A DNA stretch of 64,000 nucleotides, taken from JBQTGK01 sp052400665. Lineage in GTDB: Bacteria; Bacteroidota; Bacteroidia; Bacteroidales; Marinifilaceae. Both the position numbers and the translations under genes were made by a program. This document shows, one piece after another, positions 37,601-45,679 of the stretch; position 1 is the stretch's first letter; the number at the start of each line of letters is the position of its first letter. The DNA lies in the NCBI GenBank assembly GCA_052400665.1, contig JBQTGK010000009.1; one strand, 5' to 3'. A model generated the notes under the pieces. It was not told the DNA's origin, did no database searches, and saw only the letters and a program-made list of their open reading frames with translations.

Positions 37601-38999
37601 AGCATCTACCGATATTTTAGGGTTTTTACCTATGGCTGTGTCGGCTTCTGCTGGTGCCGAGGTACAACGACCACTGGCAACTGTGGTCATTGGTGGAATG
37701 CTTACATCAACTTTGCTAACCCTTATTGTGCTGCCCATTCTCTATAAGTTTGTTGAATCGGGAGTTAAAAAAATTAAGTTACCTAAACCGGCAATGGGTG
37801 TACTTTCTGTCCTTTTTATAATGGTAGGTTTGGGGATTTCAGGAAATGCCAATGCGCAGGATTCTTCACTAACATTGCCACAAGTCATTGAAAGGGCAAA
37901 AGAAAATTATCCTTCAATTAAAGCAGCCCAATTGGAAGTTGACAAACAGGAAGCTTTAAAAGCAACGGCTTACCAATTGGGTACAACCTCTGTTTACACG
38001 GGTAAAGAAGAAGTGGGAAACGGTGCGCCCGGTATTCAAAACAGAATTGGGATTGGTCAGTCGGATATCGATGTTTTTGGCATTCCGGCAAAGAGCAAGT
38101 TAGCAAATGCTCGCACCCAACAAGCTGTTTCGGGGCAGAACCTTACCGAATATTCGTTAACCCGTGATGTTAGTATCGCCTGGTACAATGCGGTTCATGC
38201 CAAACAGCAATGGCAGCTTTATAAAGAACTCGACACCTTGTACGCCGACTTTCAGAAAGCTGCGGAATTGAGGTACAAAACACAGGCTACTTCTAAAATC
38301 GAATACCTTTCCGCTTCGGCTAAATACAAAGAATTGCAGGTTAATTTAAAGAAAGCTGAAAGCAACTATTTTGCAAGCTTGCAAATTCTGAATCAATACC
38401 TGTTATACCCGGTTGCGGTAGATGTTAATATACAGGGTTTGGGGCAATATGCTTTCAATATCGTTTCCGAAATTGATTCATTGAGCGAAAGCCCGCTGCT
38501 GAATTATTATTCAACCGGAATTGATGTGGCTGAATCGGCATGGAAAGCGGAAAAAGCCAATTTCCTTCCAAAGTTAGACCTGGGTTATAAATGGCAGTCG
38601 GTTGACGGCAATTCCGGGTTTTATGGTTGGGAAGCAGGTATCTCTGTCCCGTTGGCATTCTTTTCACAATCGGGAAAAACCAAAGCTTCAAAAATTGACT
38701 TCCAAATTGCCAATCGGCAATACGAGCAAAAAGAACTGGAAATAAAAGCTGGGTACAATCAGCAAATTAGCCGTTACCTTACCTTGCAACAGGTTATCGA
38801 CTATTACATAAAAGAAGCGTTGCCCTTGGCAGATGAACAAATTCAGGCATCCAACCTGGCATATCGGCTCGGAAGTATTGACTATGTTCAATTTATTCAA
38901 AACATGGCTACAGCAATCAACACAAAACAAGAATTTTTAAACCAGCAGGCAGAGTATTATCAATTGTCTGCCCAATTGAAATATTTAACAGGTAAATAA
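34659..38999 (+). CDS. C3: CusA/CzcA heavy-metal RND pump fused to a TolC-like channel
   Basis: At 1446 residues it is about 400 longer than CusA. Residues 1 to about 1035 are an HME-RND pump (GALDFGILVDGAVIIVES in the membrane; VLNGLVLISGFNEL near the end). After a last helix and a signal-like stretch ending NANAQ near residue 1064, the rest is an outer membrane efflux protein (LTLPQVIERAKENYPSIKAA). Such fusions are known in Bacteroidota. It exports monovalent (Cu/Ag) or divalent (Co/Zn/Cd) metal ions with the CusB-like protein downstream. Confidence 0.92.
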   Translation: MINNIISFSIKNKALIGLMTIGLIIGGIYSMTKVPLDATPDITNNQVLVITTAPNLGTEDIEQFVTYQVELAVANLPDVTEIRSVSRFGLSVVTIVFKESAGTYLPRQLVSEALAEVKEKIPDGFGQPFMAPISTGLGEIYQYTLEVKPGFDTIYDDMELRTIQEWIVKRQMAMLPGVVEVNSFGGRGKQYEVAINPDKLRSMGLTISDVFETLEDNNQNTGGAYIEKNFQANFIRGEGLMRSIDDIKNTLVANIDGQPVFIRDVAEVKYGSFVRYGAFTKNGKGEAVGGIVMMLKGENSNDVIKSVKERVALIQKSLPEGVVIKPFLDRSKLIKSTTSTVAENLSLGALIVIFVLVIFLGNLRGGLIVASTIPLALLFAFIMMNLFGVWANLMSLGALDFGILVDGAVIIVESMIFYLHRKNLIGTKLDQTKRNEIAYNSASKMMNSAFFGQLIILIVFIPVLALQGVEGKMFIPMAMTFGFAVLGVVVLCLTYIPMMAALFIQPPKTDKKSWGDKIIGKLEKIYTPVIVWALKRSRIVIVIALVLLISGGFVFTRMGAEFIPKLDEGDFAFQAFLKPGTSLTEVTKASTRLEQIVLENFPDEIESIQSRIGVADLPMDPMPIDIADIFVILTPQDQWTKAESKAELIDKVREKVSVLPGINYEFSQPVEMRFNELLTGIRQDVAVKLYGDDLEMLADKAEEIAGLISGIDGIAAVKAEATRGLPQITVNYDRNKLGRYNLNIKELNTIVETAFSGGVAGSIYEGERMFDLVVRLDEEHRTSIDDLRNLFVNLPDGNQIPLKEVAEISYQPGPMQISRDNTNRRTYVGINVEGRDIKSLVEEIQTTLDENLELPTGYYIRYGGAFENLERASKRLTLVVPLALALIFMLVFFAVKSFKQTLMIYVAVPFAAVGGVFSLYLRDMPFSISAGVGFIVLFGVAVLNGLVLISGFNELKAEGKLHINDIIIKGSIRRIRPILLTASTDILGFLPMAVSASAGAEVQRPLATVVIGGMLTSTLLTLIVLPILYKFVESGVKKIKLPKPAMGVLSVLFIMVGLGISGNANAQDSSLTLPQVIERAKENYPSIKAAQLEVDKQEALKATAYQLGTTSVYTGKEEVGNGAPGIQNRIGIGQSDIDVFGIPAKSKLANARTQQAVSGQNLTEYSLTRDVSIAWYNAVHAKQQWQLYKELDTLYADFQKAAELRYKTQATSKIEYLSASAKYKELQVNLKKAESNYFASLQILNQYLLYPVAVDVNIQGLGQYAFNIVSEIDSLSESPLLNYYSTGIDVAESAWKAEKANFLPKLDLGYKWQSVDGNSGFYGWEAGISVPLAFFSQSGKTKASKIDFQIANRQYEQKELEIKAGYNQQISRYLTLQQVIDYYIKEALPLADEQIQASNLAYRLGSIDYVQFIQNMATAINTKQEFLNQQAEYYQLSAQLKYLTGK

Positions 39000-39017
39000 T
39001 CGAAAAAATTATATAAA

Positions 39018-40343
39018 ATGAAGACAAAAATATTTTTAGCATTTATCATGGTGGCTACAATGTTATCGTGTAATTCAGAAAAAAAAGATAGCCATGAAGG
39101 TGAGGAACATGAAGAGCATGGTGTTGAAGGGGCAGTAGTTTTAAATGCCAGACAACGTGAAGCCCTAAATTTAAAATTGGGGTCTTTTCAAATGCGTAAT
39201 CTAACAACGCTTGTAAAGTCAAATGGTCAGTTGGAAGTCCCCCCGTCAGGCAGTGCCGAAGTTACAGCCATTATTGGTGGCAATGTAAAAACAATTAATG
39301 TTTTTCATGGCGATAGGGTAAAAAAAGGTCAATTACTGGCAGTGCTCGAACATCCCGATTATATCTCTTTACAGGAGGGCTTTGCTGAAATATCCAGCAA
39401 ACTCGAATTTATCGAAAAAGAGTATGCACGCCAAAAAGAGCTTTTCGAGAATAATGTGGGAGCTGGTAGGGATTATCAGCAAACAAAATCTGAATACAAT
39501 ACAATTAAGGCTAAATATGAAGGCTTAAAATCACGATTGCAGTTGTTGAACCTTTCTCCTGATAAAGTTAAAGAAGGTGAGATTTCAAGCACAATAAGTA
39601 TTCTGTCGCCTATTAACGGTTTTATAAATGACATAAATATAAAAGTTGGAACTTACGTTGATGCAAAAGACATATTAATTGAAATCACCGACAACAGCGC
39701 AGTTCATGCCGATTTTATGATTTACGAAAAAGACGTTCATCTGATTAAGGAAGGGCAGAAAATACATTTTATTGTTTCTAACCGACATGATGAAGAATTA
39801 ACGGCAACAATATTTGCAATTGGGAAAGAATTTGAGACTGATTCAAGGGCAGTTCATATTCATGCAAAAATAAATGAAAAAATTACAGGTTTAATCTCAG
39901 GAATGTACATTTCCGGGCATATTCATACAGATGAAAACTATACACGTACTTTGCCCAACGATGCAATTGTTACCGAAGGAACCAAGTCATTCATTTTTGT
40001 ATTAGACAATGAATCTATGGAAGAACATGACCATGATGGACACGATGACGGGAATGATGGTCATGAAGATGATGGTCATGAAGATGATGGTCATGAAGAG
40101 GTGGAGAATCATGACAATGATAACGACGAGGGTCATAACCACGATGAGCATGCCAACGAATTAAATAAAGAGAACGATGAAATGACTTTCCGTATGGTAG
40201 AGGTTATGACTGGTCTTAAAGATGAAGGTTATACCGAAATAAAACTGATTGACCCATTACCGGAAAATACGCAAATTGTAATGAACGCAGCATATTATCT
40301 ACTGTCGGACATGGGCAAAGAAGAAACTGAACATGACCATTAA
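39018..40343 (+). CDS. C3: CusB/CzcB-type periplasmic adaptor with His/Asp-rich insert
   Basis: The 441-residue lipoprotein (Cys18) has the adaptor plan: lipoyl halves VKTINVFHGDRVKKGQLLAVLE and SPINGFINDINIKVGTYV, a helical hairpin and a beta-barrel. Residues about 337-385 are an extreme His/Asp/Glu stretch with three repeats of GHEDD and like units, placed inside the membrane-proximal region. This stretch should bind metal ions and may be length-variable. It completes the pump with the CusA-TolC fusion. Confidence 0.92.
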   Translation: MKTKIFLAFIMVATMLSCNSEKKDSHEGEEHEEHGVEGAVVLNARQREALNLKLGSFQMRNLTTLVKSNGQLEVPPSGSAEVTAIIGGNVKTINVFHGDRVKKGQLLAVLEHPDYISLQEGFAEISSKLEFIEKEYARQKELFENNVGAGRDYQQTKSEYNTIKAKYEGLKSRLQLLNLSPDKVKEGEISSTISILSPINGFINDINIKVGTYVDAKDILIEITDNSAVHADFMIYEKDVHLIKEGQKIHFIVSNRHDEELTATIFAIGKEFETDSRAVHIHAKINEKITGLISGMYISGHIHTDENYTRTLPNDAIVTEGTKSFIFVLDNESMEEHDHDGHDDGNDGHEDDGHEDDGHEEVENHDNDNDEGHNHDEHANELNKENDEMTFRMVEVMTGLKDEGYTEIKLIDPLPENTQIVMNAAYYLLSDMGKEETEHDH

Positions 40344-40353
40344 AATTAGAATC

Positions 40354-40686
40354 ATGAAAGAAATAAAAGCATTTATAAGACCAAACAAAGTGAATGAAAT
40401 TGTTCAACAACTTAAAGAAAAAGGCTTTGAGAACATGACCATTTCAACTGCAGAAGGAACAGGGAAATTTCAAGATGACAAAGCATTTGTTTCCCAAAAA
40501 TTCTCGATTACTGATAGCCCAATGGCAAAAATTGAAATGGTAGTTGCGAAAGAAAAGGTAAACACGGTAGTAAGCATCATTTCGAAATATGGTAAAACAT
40601 TAAATCCCGGCGATGGGTTAATTTATGTTTCCGATGTCGAAAAGGTGTACCGTGTGAAAACGGGTTTGGAAAATGGAGAAAAATAA
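40354..40686 (+). CDS. C3: PII-like signalling protein
   Basis: The 110-residue protein matches the PII/PII-like fold: MKEIKAFIRPNKVNEIVQQL (first strand and helix), a T-loop-like stretch (TISTAEGTGKF), and VNTVVSIISKYGKTLNPGDGLIYVSDVEKVYRV. PII-like proteins without nitrogen roles occur beside metal RND pumps. ATG 40354 is chosen; the ATG at 40333 lies in the upstream gene's end. Confidence 0.85.
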   Translation: MKEIKAFIRPNKVNEIVQQLKEKGFENMTISTAEGTGKFQDDKAFVSQKFSITDSPMAKIEMVVAKEKVNTVVSIISKYGKTLNPGDGLIYVSDVEKVYRVKTGLENGEK

Positions 40687-40699
40687 TTTATAACTTTAA

Positions 40700-40738
40700 G
40701 GGCAGGTTGCCTTAATATATCGGGCAACTTGCTTTTTT
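40700..40738 (+). terminator. Terminator after the pump/PII-like genes
   Basis: GCAGGTTGCC (40702-40711) pairs with GGGCAACTTGC (40722-40732) with a 10-base loop, followed by six T. Confidence 0.85.
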
Positions 40739-40764
40739 AATAATTCACTTTAAAAGCAAATGAG

Positions 40765-41151
40765 ATGAAATACTATTTTGAAAAAACATTGAATTGCTCT
40801 TTTGAAGAAGCAGTAAAAAGGGTAACAGAAGAACTCAAAAAGGAGGGTTTCGGGGTTTTAACTGAAATCAACATCCACGAAAAACTAAAAGAAAAATTGG
40901 GAGTAGATTTCAGAAAGTACCGCATACTTGGTGCGTGTAACCCTGCTTTTGCCTACAAAGCATTGCAGGAAGAAGATAAAATCGGTACAATGTTGCCTTG
41001 CAATGTTATCGTGCAACAAATTTCAGAAAACCAAACAGAAATTGCTGCCGTTGACCCGATGGCATCAATGCAATCAGTTGAAAATGAAAAATTGGCAGGT
41101 GTTGCAAATGAGGTTCAACAAAAATTAAAACATGTCATTCACAATGTTTAA
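40765..41151 (+). CDS. C3: DUF302 family protein
   Basis: The 128-residue protein starts MKYYFEKTLNCSFEEAVKRV and contains the DUF302 core FRKYRILGACNPAFAYKALQ and GTMLPCNVIVQQ. The family is widespread beside metal-resistance genes; the Cys in GACNP and LPCN may bind metal. It overlaps the next gene by 20 bases. Confidence 0.88.
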   Translation: MKYYFEKTLNCSFEEAVKRVTEELKKEGFGVLTEINIHEKLKEKLGVDFRKYRILGACNPAFAYKALQEEDKIGTMLPCNVIVQQISENQTEIAAVDPMASMQSVENEKLAGVANEVQQKLKHVIHNV

Positions 41152-41938
41152 AAGCACCTTTAAAATTTCCAAAATGGATTGCCCTTCCGAGGAAAACCTT
41201 ATCAGGATGAAACTCGATGGGCTTTCCATGATTAAAAGTTTGGTGTTCGATATTGAAAACCGAAAACTTACTGTCTTTCATTCCGAAGAAAGCCCTGAAA
41301 TTGAGAATCACCTGAAAGAACTCAATTTAGGGTCGCAACTCCAAGAAACAATTGTTGTCCAAGCGGATGAATTCAAGGACAATTCATCGGTACAGTCGAA
41401 ACTCCTTTGGACGGTTTTGATTATCAACTTTGCATTTTTTATTATTGAAATTACCACGGGTTTTATTTCTAAATCTATGGGTTTGGTTGCCGATTCGTTG
41501 GATATGCTGGCAGATGCACTCGTTTATGGTCTTAGCCTTTGGGCGGTTGGTTCAACTGTGTTCCGCAAGAAAAAAGTAGCAAAATTGAGTGGCTATTTTC
41601 AACTGGCTTTAGCACTGATTGGTCTTATAGAAGTAATACGCCGGTTTATCAGTTTTGAAGCTGTGCCGGATTTCAAAACCATGATTATTGTTTCCATATT
41701 GGCATTGATTGCCAATTCCATTTGCCTATATTTATTACAAAAATCAAAAAGTGAAGAAGCACACATGAAAGCCACGATGATATTCACATCAAACGATATT
41801 ATTATCAATACCGGTGTTATCGCAGCAGGTGTATTGGTTTTGTTGACCCAATCAAAGTATCCTGATTTAATCATTGGTACAATTGTTTTTTTAATCGTAG
41901 TAAGGGGGGCTTTCAGGATATTAAAACTTGGTAAATAA
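41132..41938 (+). CDS. C3: cation transporter with N-terminal heavy-metal-associated domain
   Basis: The 268-residue protein begins with an HMA-like fold (FKISKMDCPSEENLIRMKLD, with CPSEE in place of CxxC) and continues with a CDF-type membrane domain of about five helices (SMGLVADSLDMLADALVYGL, where the Asp pair is the metal site). It probably moves a divalent or soft metal. It overlaps DUF302 and stands 6 bases before a second CDF protein. Confidence 0.87.
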   Translation: MSFTMFKSTFKISKMDCPSEENLIRMKLDGLSMIKSLVFDIENRKLTVFHSEESPEIENHLKELNLGSQLQETIVVQADEFKDNSSVQSKLLWTVLIINFAFFIIEITTGFISKSMGLVADSLDMLADALVYGLSLWAVGSTVFRKKKVAKLSGYFQLALALIGLIEVIRRFISFEAVPDFKTMIIVSILALIANSICLYLLQKSKSEEAHMKATMIFTSNDIIINTGVIAAGVLVLLTQSKYPDLIIGTIVFLIVVRGAFRILKLGK

Positions 41939-41944
41939 AACATT

Positions 41945-42835
41945 ATGGCACACTCGCATGAACATACTACTCAAAAAGGTCACGGCAAAGCATTTGCAAT
42001 TGGTATTGGATTAAACATCGTCTTTGTCGCCGTTGAAATATTTTATGGTTTAATTGCCAACTCATCAGCATTATTAGCCGATGCCGGGCATAATGCCAGT
42101 GATGTTTTAAGTTTGGTTTTTGCATGGGCTGCTATTTGGCTTGCCTCCATAAAACCAAAAGGGAAATACACCTATGGCTTGCGAAAAACAACTATTCTGG
42201 TATCAATCCTGAATGCACTTTTACTGTTTGGGGCGGTTATCGCTATTGGGTGGGATGCCATTGGTAAATTTAAAAATCCTGAACCCGTGGCAGGAACACA
42301 GGTAATGATTGTAGCCGGAATAGGTGTGGTAATCAACACCATCACAGCCTTGTTATTTATGAAAGGGCAAAAAGACGACCTGAACATCAAAGGAGCTTTT
42401 CTTCATATGGCTGCCGATGCCGGAGTTTCCCTCGGAGTAGTTGTTGCCGGGTTATTGATTAACATCACCGGAATCCAATGGATTGACCCGATAATGAGTT
42501 TCATTATTATTTTGGTAATTCTTTGGGGAACATGGCGTTTGTTTACCGATTCCATTGATTTGGCATTGGATGCTGTACCAAAACACATAAAGCTTGAAAA
42601 AGTACGTGACTTTCTTTCATCTCAAAACGGGGTTGAAGATATTCATGATTTGCACGTTTGGGCAATGAGTACAACCCAGGTTGCATTAACTGCCCATCTG
42701 ATAATGCCAAAAGGATTTAGCGATGAATTTATTTCTGAATTGCAGGAAGCTCTTAAAAATGAATTTGGCATAGGGCATACCACTTTTCAAATCGAAAACG
42801 AGAAGATTGAAAAAGAGTGCAAAACCGATTGTTAA
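41945..42835 (+). CDS. C3: cation diffusion facilitator (CzcD/ZitB type)
   Basis: The 296-residue protein has six helices with the CDF zinc-site sequences LLADAGHNASDVLSL (HxxxD) and HMAADAGVSLGV (HxxxD), and a C-terminal cytoplasmic domain (VEDIHDLHVWAMSTTQVALTAH). It exports Zn, Cd or Co from the cytoplasm by proton antiport. Confidence 0.94.
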   Translation: MAHSHEHTTQKGHGKAFAIGIGLNIVFVAVEIFYGLIANSSALLADAGHNASDVLSLVFAWAAIWLASIKPKGKYTYGLRKTTILVSILNALLLFGAVIAIGWDAIGKFKNPEPVAGTQVMIVAGIGVVINTITALLFMKGQKDDLNIKGAFLHMAADAGVSLGVVVAGLLINITGIQWIDPIMSFIIILVILWGTWRLFTDSIDLALDAVPKHIKLEKVRDFLSSQNGVEDIHDLHVWAMSTTQVALTAHLIMPKGFSDEFISELQEALKNEFGIGHTTFQIENEKIEKECKTDC

Positions 42836-42847
42836 AATTTTATCAAA

Positions 42848-43054
42848 ATGAATCTTCAAACCCAATCAATAATAACCTGTCCAAATTGTGGTTTTCGAAA
42901 GGAAGAAACCATGCCCATGGATTCTTGCCAATTCTTTTATAAATGTGAAAATTGCCATACCATTCTGAAACCAAAACAGGGAGATTGCTGTGTGTATTGT
43001 TCGTATGGTTCGGCAAAATGCCCTTCCATTCAAAAGAATGAAAGTTGCTGCTGA
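42848..43054 (+). CDS. C3: GDCCVxC domain protein
   Basis: The 68-residue Cys-rich protein contains CPNCGF, CENCHT and the family name motif GDCCVYCSYG. Some relatives use selenocysteine at the motif. The family goes with metal-resistance clusters, with mercury- or copper-binding proposed; no exact role is known. It ends with CC. Confidence 0.88.
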   Translation: MNLQTQSIITCPNCGFRKEETMPMDSCQFFYKCENCHTILKPKQGDCCVYCSYGSAKCPSIQKNESCC

Positions 43055-43360
43055 TTTTTTTTAACAAAATGGAAGTACAACTGAGTTCTAACAAAAAGTA
43101 TTTTCGTTATATTTAACATTTAGTTTTACAAACACAAAATCAAGTTGAAAAATAGCAGGTGTAAGTTTGGAAAATGCAATAGTAGAAAGGAAAAATAGAC
43201 TGGCAGGGAAGGAAAATATTGCAGTACGTACGAAAAATACAATTCCAAATCCGAAAAGAGAAAATGTGAGTGGGGAAAACGCAATTGTAAAACTGAAAAA
43301 CAGAATTGTAAAAGCGAAAAAACCAAAAGTAATTAATTATAAACCTTTAAAAATTAAATT

Positions 43361-44020
43361 ATGGCATCACGAACAAAACTTACAGACTCAGCAACATTGG
43401 AATTGTACCGGGTAGCTTTGGAAAATGCAGAAACCCAACCTGAAATTTCAGCAATCATGGCAGATTTAGGCTTCGATTCGGCAGTTATCGCAGAAGGTAA
43501 AGCGTTGCTAACAAAAACCCGAACAGCATACGATGCAAACAAAACCGAAGACGATGAAACATCTGCCGCTTACGCCGATTTTTCAAGTAAAAAGGAACAA
43601 TTGGAGGATACATTCAACATTCACCGCAAGAAAGCAAAAGTTGTATTTCGTAACGATTCATTAACCGCCGACAAATTGGCAATTTCTGGAACAATGCCAC
43701 GGACTTATATCAAATGGTTAGAAGCTGCAAAGAAATTTTATTCCGTGGCATCAGCCGATACAGCGGTTCAAGGTAAATTATCCCGTTTAAAAATCTCCGT
43801 TGACGACTTGACAGCGGCAAACACATTGATTTCTGAATTAGAAACGGCAAGAGCAGTTTACCTGAAAGAAAAAGGGGAATCACAAGATGCAACCAAAGGC
43901 AAAGATGCAGCATTTGCAAAGATAGATGATTGGATGAGTGAGTTCTATGCCGTAGCAAAGATTGGTTTAGAGGACAATCCACAACTATTAGAAGCATTGG
44001 GCAAAACCATAAGAGGATAG
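43361..44020 (+). CDS. C3: soluble helical protein of unknown function
   Basis: The 219-residue protein is rich in Ala, Lys and Asp, with heptad-like helices and no signal peptide or transmembrane helix. I do not recognise it. It is the last gene of the metal cassette, about 300 bases after the GDCCVxC gene. The region 43160-43340 between them is a purine-rich stretch with loosely repeated GAAAAnnGCAATTGTA units and no convincing gene. Confidence 0.6.
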   Translation: MASRTKLTDSATLELYRVALENAETQPEISAIMADLGFDSAVIAEGKALLTKTRTAYDANKTEDDETSAAYADFSSKKEQLEDTFNIHRKKAKVVFRNDSLTADKLAISGTMPRTYIKWLEAAKKFYSVASADTAVQGKLSRLKISVDDLTAANTLISELETARAVYLKEKGESQDATKGKDAAFAKIDDWMSEFYAVAKIGLEDNPQLLEALGKTIRG

Positions 44021-44037
44021 TGGAATTGCCCTCCCTA

Positions 44038-44103
44038 TTTGTAAGCACATTGGCAAGCCCCACGAGCCAACGCACGACCAAAGCTTGCCAAAGAGCTTAC
44101 AAA
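44038..44103 (+). repeat. Right bracket of large cassette C3: hairpin HP4
   Basis: HP4 is the best preserved of the family: TTTGTAAGC..TTGGCAAGC pairs with GCTTGCCAA..GCTTACAAA. It is followed at 44157-44171 by AAAACAAAATAAATT, the reverse complement of the left motif at 32999-33013. Confidence 0.7.
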
Positions 44104-44115
44104 GCCAGCCCAAGT

Positions 44116-44138
44116 AACCGCCTTTAAGGGCGGTTTTA
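44116..44138 (+). terminator. Possible terminator at the right end of C3
   Basis: AACCGCC (to 44122), TTTAA, GGGCGGTT (to 44134) and TTTT form a short GC-rich stem before a U-run. It follows the last C3 gene by about 95 bases. Confidence 0.5.
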
Positions 44139-44259
44139 GGGTTGCCCTCCCACAAAAAAACAAAATAAATTTGTGCTTCGTTGAAAAGTCTGTGCTATAA
44201 TAAAGACTAATAAATAGACTTAAAACGCTGACTGTCAGGACGAAAAATGAACGCCCAGT

Positions 44260-44389
44260 TGCTAACAAAGTGTATAAATCATTGGGCGGATAGTGCTAAT
44301 TTCAAGGGCGTTACATTTAATAAACATATCAGCGGTTTGACAGTGAAGTGCTTCGAAATGCCCAACGCTTCATACACCAACCGTTACAG
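44260..44389 (+). repeat. attC-3 (end of cassette C3)
   Basis: 130 bases. R'' TGCTAAC (44260-44266), L'' GTGTATAAATCATTGGGCGG, internal GCGGTTTGACAGTGAAGTGC, L' GCCCAACGCTTCATACACC, R' GTTACAG (44383-44389). GTTGCTAAC (44258-44266) is the reverse complement of the C3 start GTTAGCAAC at 32941. Confidence 0.85.
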
Positions 44390-44907
44390 CCAATTAGTTG
44401 GCTAAAGCCTAATTTGTATAAGCCCAAAAACTTTATGGAATTATAGTTTCGAATTGATTGGGAATTGACACGTAAAAAAAATGAGTAGATTATTTTAATC
44501 GGCCTAGCGAGCTGATTTACAAACGCGGCAAGGTGCATATAATGGAGCAAGGCGCTTATTGTGTAGCATTTTGAGCTAAAAGAATGCAAATTTTTGGTTT
44601 GTAACACTCATATCGGGCTTTTTTTCGGAAGCTGATTTGCATACGAAGGCCTCAGCATCCCATAAAAGTTTTTGTTCTAGCTCATTAAATTTTTTATGTT
44701 GAAGTTCGATCGGGGATTAATAACTGGCTGTAACACGCTGGCAAAAAGCATAAGTTTAGGTGTTTAATTTTAAGGAATGTTAAAATATTAGGTTCCGCCA
44801 AACATTTGCTTCAAAAAATTTATTAAGTTTAATGCAGAAACAAATATTTGGCTCGCTAGAAGTTTTGAGTTTTGTTCACAAATTACTTACGCTTCTTCCA
44901 GCCACCG
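44384..44907 (+). other. Cassette C4: no recognisable gene
   Basis: This 524-base cassette has intact ends (start GTTACAGCCA, R'' TGGCTGTAAC) yet only a reverse-strand open frame of 92 codons (44329-44607) that starts and ends within attC-3 and lacks protein character. It could carry an RNA, a promoter or a decayed gene. Confidence 0.6.
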
Positions 44908-44913
44908 TTACAA
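44728..44913 (+). repeat. attC-4 (end of cassette C4), long form
   Basis: 186 bases. R'' CTGTAAC (44728-44734), L'' ACGCTGGCAAAAAGCATAAGT, L' ACTTACGCTTCTTCCAGCC, R' GTTACAA (44907-44913). The outer arms match well; the middle is about 55 bases longer than in the standard sites. Confidence 0.8.
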
Positions 44914-44947
44914 GCCATTAAAAAAAAAAGACACAACATACAATAAT

Positions 44948-45679
44948 ATGATAGATTGGATTGCTGCATATAGAAGACTTTATAAATTCCTTGACGGTTA
45001 TACAGGTTCACAATTTATAAAGACAGTTCAACAAGTTGACCCTGACTTGCTTGACTATAATGATTACATTGAAAAAAGACGAAACGAAGTAAAAAGCACG
45101 ACAAAAAAAGATTACTTTAAGGACATTTTACTTTCTTATCCTGATGACATTAAGCACCATTTATTTGAAACTTTCTTAAAACCAATAGAAGACACATCTC
45201 CTGATGAAGTAAAGGATATTAGAACAATAATTGGTGGCGGAAAAGTTGACATTAGAAAAGCTATATATGCAAAAGCAGTTGCATCGAAAGAAATAGATGA
45301 AAAATTAATTACCGATACACTCAATGGACTTAAAGCATTTCCAGAAGCTTACAAGTTATACAATAGAGCTTTGAAGGATTTTAATAGCGGCAATAATGAA
45401 AGACATATTTTAGATGACCTAAGATTGTCAGTTGAATGTTTTTTGCGAGCTATTCTTGGGAACGAAAAGACTTTAGAGAATCAAGCTCCGTTTTTGGGTA
45501 AATATCAAAAAGATAAAGGTATTTCATCAGAGATAAGCAACACCTTTTTGCGACTAATAGATATTTTTAGTAAATATCAGAATAACTATGTAAAGCATCA
45601 CGACAAAGTAAAACACTCTGAAATTGAATTCATTTTTAATCTTACAAATACATTTTACCGCTTTTTACTTTCTCATTGA
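44948..45679 (+). CDS. C5: HEPN-like protein (defence candidate, first of three)
   Basis: The 243-residue soluble protein has no named family. Its C-terminal part, HILDDLRLSVECFLRAILGN..KYQNNYVKHHDKVKHSEIEF, resembles the helical C-terminal domain of abortive-infection/HEPN proteins, with conserved Asp-Arg and Lys-His-His positions. Its stop overlaps the ATG of the WD40 gene by 4 bases. Confidence 0.6.
   Translation: MIDWIAAYRRLYKFLDGYTGSQFIKTVQQVDPDLLDYNDYIEKRRNEVKSTTKKDYFKDILLSYPDDIKHHLFETFLKPIEDTSPDEVKDIRTIIGGGKVDIRKAIYAKAVASKEIDEKLITDTLNGLKAFPEAYKLYNRALKDFNSGNNERHILDDLRLSVECFLRAILGNEKTLENQAPFLGKYQKDKGISSEISNTFLRLIDIFSKYQNNYVKHHDKVKHSEIEFIFNLTNTFYRFLLSH

Noticed and set aside
43167..43415. 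82-codon open frame between the GDCCVxC gene and the next gene
   Set aside because: Low-complexity Lys/Asn content from a purine-rich stretch, overlaps the well-supported gene at 43361, and shows no family pattern.
44329..44607. Reverse-strand 92-codon frame in cassette C4
   Set aside because: It starts in the middle of the cassette and ends inside attC-3; it has no start-site signal or domain.
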